A DNA stretch of 64,000 nucleotides from assembly GCA_964420975.1 (NCBI GenBank), contig CAYQVH010000012.1:1-64000 (forward strand). The letters are read 5' to 3'. Positions 61,807-64,000 of the stretch are shown here, piece by piece; position 1 is the first letter of the stretch, and the number at the start of each line of letters is the position of its first letter. Under the pieces are notes generated by a model, which made no database searches, was not told where the DNA came from, and saw only the letters and a program-made list of their open reading frames with translations. This stretch comes from Accumulibacter sp964420975. GTDB lineage: Bacteria > Pseudomonadota > Gammaproteobacteria > Burkholderiales > Rhodocyclaceae. The position numbers were made by a program, and so were the translations under genes.

Positions 61807-62247
61807 TTAGAGCGCGATATGCGTGAAGCCCAGAGCCCGCAAGAAGCCAATGGAGTCGACGTAGACGTCTTTGCGTGCGACGAGGCCGTTGGTGAAGGGA
61901 ATCACATCGACTCCGTTCCACGAAACCTTCTTTCCAGTGGGTTGCACGGTGATGGAGCCCCGGGTGTAAGGAATCGCCAATGTACCCGTCGCCGTCCACT
62001 CCTGCGTGACCAAGTCATCGCGCACATACGTGCGACGAACATCAAAGTGGATATCCGGGAATGCCGCGAAGACCCCTTTCAGAATCTCGCGGATAGCGAT
62101 CTTGCCCACGGCCCTTCCTCCGCTTGTGTGGTTCTCGAAGACCGAGTCCTCGGTGTGCATCTCGAGAATGGCCTCTACGTCGTGGCTGTTCCATGCCTCG
62201 CCGTAAGCCGAGATCATCTTTTCAAGAGGGTGCGTCATGCCGGTCAT
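61807..62247 (-). CDS. SnoaL-like/nuclear transport factor 2-fold protein
   Basis: A 146-residue single-domain protein of the NTF2-like, SnoaL-type fold: MISAYGEAWNSHDVEAILEMH, then FENHTSGGRAVG, FPDIHFDVRRTYV, and GTLAIPYTRGSITVQPTGKKV. Such proteins isomerise or hydrolyse small molecules or only bind ligands; the reaction is unknown. ATG 62247 or 62238 may be the start. It lies between the STAND operon and an insertion sequence and has an unremarkable codon texture. Confidence 0.85.
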   Translation of the reverse strand: MTGMTHPLEKMISAYGEAWNSHDVEAILEMHTEDSVFENHTSGGRAVGKIAIREILKGVFAAFPDIHFDVRRTYVRDDLVTQEWTATGTLAIPYTRGSITVQPTGKKVSWNGVDVIPFTNGLVARKDVYVDSIGFLRALGFTHIAL

Positions 62248-62486
62248 ACAGAGGTAGCCCCGTTTGTTTGGACAAGAAATGCTCTTGGATAAGTGGAGCC
62301 CTGCCAGTTGCGGTCGACTGACCGGTGTTGCGGTTGGTTTTGACTTTCCCGGATTTTATACGAAACGAATAGAGCTCGGTGGGGCTTGTGGGCGAAGGGA
62401 CGTGCGGTGGGAAAGTCGCTAGACTTTTCCATGGCAAGCGGCCCGGTGCACGATAGCGCATCGTCCACAAATCCACGGAGCCCCCT
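62248..62486. other. Intergenic stretch between SnoaL-like gene and IS remnant
   Basis: No gene is supported; small frames here give no recognisable protein. It contains the 5' flank of the IS3 remnant. Confidence 0.4.
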
Positions 62487-62568
62487 TGAATCGCCCCGGG
62501 ATTTGTGGAGGCTCCTTACCCTGAGAGAATGGAGCCATGAACAAGCCAACCCCCAAACCCAACAAGTT

Positions 62569-63617
62569 TCCTGATTAGCAACGAACGTCAGCCGCCCGGA
62601 TCGCACGCTGAGGCCGTGGCCCACAGGTTGCTGCGGCGACCAGGAGCCGCTCGTTCAGAGTCCTGAGATCGAATCGGCGGTTGAATCGGTAGGCGAAAGC
62701 CGCGAGGTACTGATCGCCATACTTCCGGAAGGCAAGCGCGTGGTAGCAACCCGAAAAGCGGGTCTTGAGATTGCCCAAGATCGTGTTGACCCACTTGAAG
62801 TCGGGCAGGTCCTTGGGCTTTCGCCCGTCGACGACGGTCGGCTGGTGATCGCAGCCGGCTTCGGACACGGCGTTGAAGCAAGCCAGACCCTCCGACAGCA
62901 CCGTCGATCCCGGTGCAAGGTGACTCTTGGCCCACTCTGCAATGGCCTTCAGCGTAAAACCGGGAACGAGCGAGAGTTTGGCGCGCAAGGGGTGACCCTC
63001 CTCGCTCAACGAAACCGCCGCCAGGAACGGGACCTTGTTCTCCGAACCGCGCCCTGCCTTGCCGCCCGTTCGTTCGCCGCCCAGGTAAGCGTCATCGACC
63101 TGCACTTGGCCATGGAGCACATAGCCTTCTTCCCGCTGTTCCATCGCCCGCATCAGCTTGTGGTGGATCAGCCAGGCAGTGGGATAACTCACGCCCAGAT
63201 GCCGCTTCAGCGCCAGCGCCGACAGACCCGTCTTGGCCTGGCTGATGAGGTAGATCGCCAGGAACCACACGGTCAGCGCCAGCTTGGTGCCCTGAAACAC
63301 CGTTCCGGCGATCAGCGAGGTTTGATGCCGACAGGCGTTGCACTGAAACCCCTTGCACGCCCCCCCGCGCAGAACATAGTGAGCGTGCTCACCGCAGCGC
63401 GGACAGGAAAACCCGTTCGGCCAACGCGCTGCCTCCAAGGCGGCTGCGCACTGCGACTCGCTGCCAAAGCGCCGAATGAACTCCGGCATCGACAAACCCG
63501 GTTGAAATTGAATTCGATTCATGGCCATGGCGGCTTACTCCCTGTGGTGACAGAGTGCAGAATAAGCCCCGACGAGCTCACCAAATGCGCCCAGCTGACG
63601 ATTGTTGCTAATCAGGA
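62569..63617 (-). mobile_element. IS1595-family insertion sequence
   Basis: A 1.05-kb element. Terminal inverted repeats: TCCTGATTAGCAAC at 62569-62582 and its complement at 63604-63617; both continue inward with similar bases ending in GTCAGC. The transposase stop lies within the left repeat. It sits inside the IS3-family ends. I saw no clear 8-bp target duplication. Confidence 0.85.
62575..63528 (-). CDS. IS1595-family transposase
   Basis: A 317-residue transposase of the DDE/N type. The N-terminal zinc ribbon has CPRCGEHAHY and CNACRHQTS (two Cys pairs, near residues 43-70), then RNase-H-like core with VQVDDAYLGGERTGGK (first Asp; near 147) and the WVNTILGNLKTRFSG stretch with the His/Asn replacement typical of the family. 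It appears complete, with ATG 63528 and a short second ATG just after. Confidence 0.93.
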   Translation of the reverse strand: MAMNRIQFQPGLSMPEFIRRFGSESQCAAALEAARWPNGFSCPRCGEHAHYVLRGGACKGFQCNACRHQTSLIAGTVFQGTKLALTVWFLAIYLISQAKTGLSALALKRHLGVSYPTAWLIHHKLMRAMEQREEGYVLHGQVQVDDAYLGGERTGGKAGRGSENKVPFLAAVSLSEEGHPLRAKLSLVPGFTLKAIAEWAKSHLAPGSTVLSEGLACFNAVSEAGCDHQPTVVDGRKPKDLPDFKWVNTILGNLKTRFSGCYHALAFRKYGDQYLAAFAYRFNRRFDLRTLNERLLVAAATCGPRPQRAIRAADVRC

Positions 63618-63713
63618 CTCGCTTTGCAGCCAGTTGCCGACCTGTCCACTTAAACTAAATGGCCTCTATGAAACCCGGGGCGATTCAATTTGCTATAGAG
63701 CGCCCGCCTCGCC

Positions 63714-63801
63714 GCTCAGGGGGCGGGCTCGTCCAACTACCAAGGTTAGATCGTGCTTGCCACGATCTGAACCCTTTGTTGGACGAGCCCGGCCCCTGAG
63801 C
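63714..63801. repeat. 24-bp near-perfect inverted repeat with nested hairpin (GRARP-type repeat element)
   Basis: GCTCAGGGGGCGGGCTCGTCCAAC (63714-63737, quoted in two pieces: GCTCAGGGGG, CGGGCTCGTCCAAC) is mirrored at 63778-63801 with one mismatch. The 40-bp centre holds a perfect nested hairpin AGATCGTG-cttgc-CACGATCT (63748-63768). Frames over it encode GRARPT/VGRARPL peptides, a feature I recall in many spurious short proteins, so this looks like a dispersed intergenic repeat. Confidence 0.65.
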
Positions 63802-64000
63802 CGCTGGGCCAGTCCGTAGAAAATATTTTTTTCGGGAAATGCCAAATGCAATTGGCAACAGGAAAGACCGTGGTCGTCCAAGGACTTGTCGGAAACGCTA
63901 GATGCGGTCGGCGCCCGTTCTTGGCGGCGGTTCACAGCGATTATGCGCTGATTCGAGGCCAGCTGCTTCGCCGATTTGCTGAATCCCTTCTTCCATTGAT
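63802..64000. other. Right-end stretch without recognised gene
   Basis: An A/T run (63818-63832) is followed by a 6-bp inverted repeat TGCCAA-atgcaa-TTGGCA (63840-63857). No open frame is convincing before the window end; a gene may begin outside. Confidence 0.4.

Larger units (their letters stand above)
62487..63687 (+). mobile_element. IS3-family element remnant (both ends, interior replaced by IS1595)
   Basis: Left end TGAATCGCCCCGGGATTTG (62487) and right end, read inward on the minus strand, TGAATCGCCCCGGGTTTCA (from 63687) form terminal inverted repeats with the first 14 bases identical. Just inside the left end an ATG at 62536 begins MNKPTPKPNKF, which resembles the OrfA start of IS3-family transposases. 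Only 82 and 70 bases of the element remain around the IS1595 copy, so the core was lost. No flanking duplication is seen. Confidence 0.7.

Noticed and set aside
61502..61810. 102-residue frame after the STAND gene
   Set aside because: No domain, low-complexity composition, and no ribosome-binding site.
62740..63819. 359-residue plus-strand frame opposite the IS1595 transposase
   Set aside because: Runs through the complete transposase gene and the GRARP repeat; not a gene.

Overview
The window is chromosomal DNA from a GC-rich, Gram-negative betaproteobacterium, most likely in or near Rhodocyclales (the Candidatus Accumulibacter / Dechloromonas / Azoarcus neighbourhood). This placement is inferred from gene content and order: the finR/fpr pair, yciB-yciI-bolA-ppiC-purL, dusB-fis-purH-purD-hemF, hemA-prfA-prmC-grxD, ispB beside rplU-rpmA-obg-proB, pilS-pilR-ampD, and a GTP-type PEP carboxykinase. 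No rRNA and no CRISPR array was seen; there are two tRNA genes (initiator Met and Pro-CGG).

Positions 1-53,520 are mostly housekeeping. An initiator tRNA and a LysR regulator divergent from ferredoxin-NADP reductase come first. They are followed by a septation/BolA/parvulin run closed by a bidirectional terminator shared with the convergent purL. A TonB-dependent receptor comes next, then a decayed SWIM zinc-finger gene. After that come dusB-fis-purH-purD-hemF, hemC-hemD, a diheme cytochrome c, argH, a Ser/Thr kinase with a cyclic-nucleotide-binding-like tail, and hemA-prfA-prmC-grxD. The run continues with a three-gene periplasmic-binding-protein / outer-membrane-barrel / c-di-GMP operon, PBP7, a patatin lipase, maeB divergent from pckG, an aminotransferase, ampD-pilR-pilS, ispB, rplU-rpmA, obg-proB, a methyltransferase and an InaA-like kinase. 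It ends with a carbamoyltransferase / DUF5989 / SxtJ trio like the unexplained sxtI-J-K core of saxitoxin clusters; the 49-residue member is easy to miss.

Positions 53,520-64,000 are an accessory, defence-island-like region. They hold an orphan Rhs toxin tip, broken by one in-frame stop and one frameshift, beside an intact CPCC-type immunity gene. HicB/HicA and an Xre regulator with a 19-bp palindromic operator candidate follow, then an N-terminal primase fragment joined to an IS30 fragment. The centrepiece is a two-gene TIR / nSTAND1-WD40 operon with 16 WD40 repeats. After it come a SnoaL-like gene, an IS1595-family element sitting inside the two ends of an IS3-family element, and a large GRARP-type inverted repeat.

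The best candidate for an undescribed system is the TIR plus STAND-WD40 pair (55,892-61,423). It joins a TIR protein with a predicted intact NADase glutamate and two further unassigned alpha/beta domains to a membrane-anchored STAND NTPase. By analogy with known TIR and STAND (Avs-like) immunity this could be an abortive-infection system, but nothing in the sequence proves a function. Start codons were chosen from ribosome-binding sites, overlaps and remembered family lengths; no database search was run.
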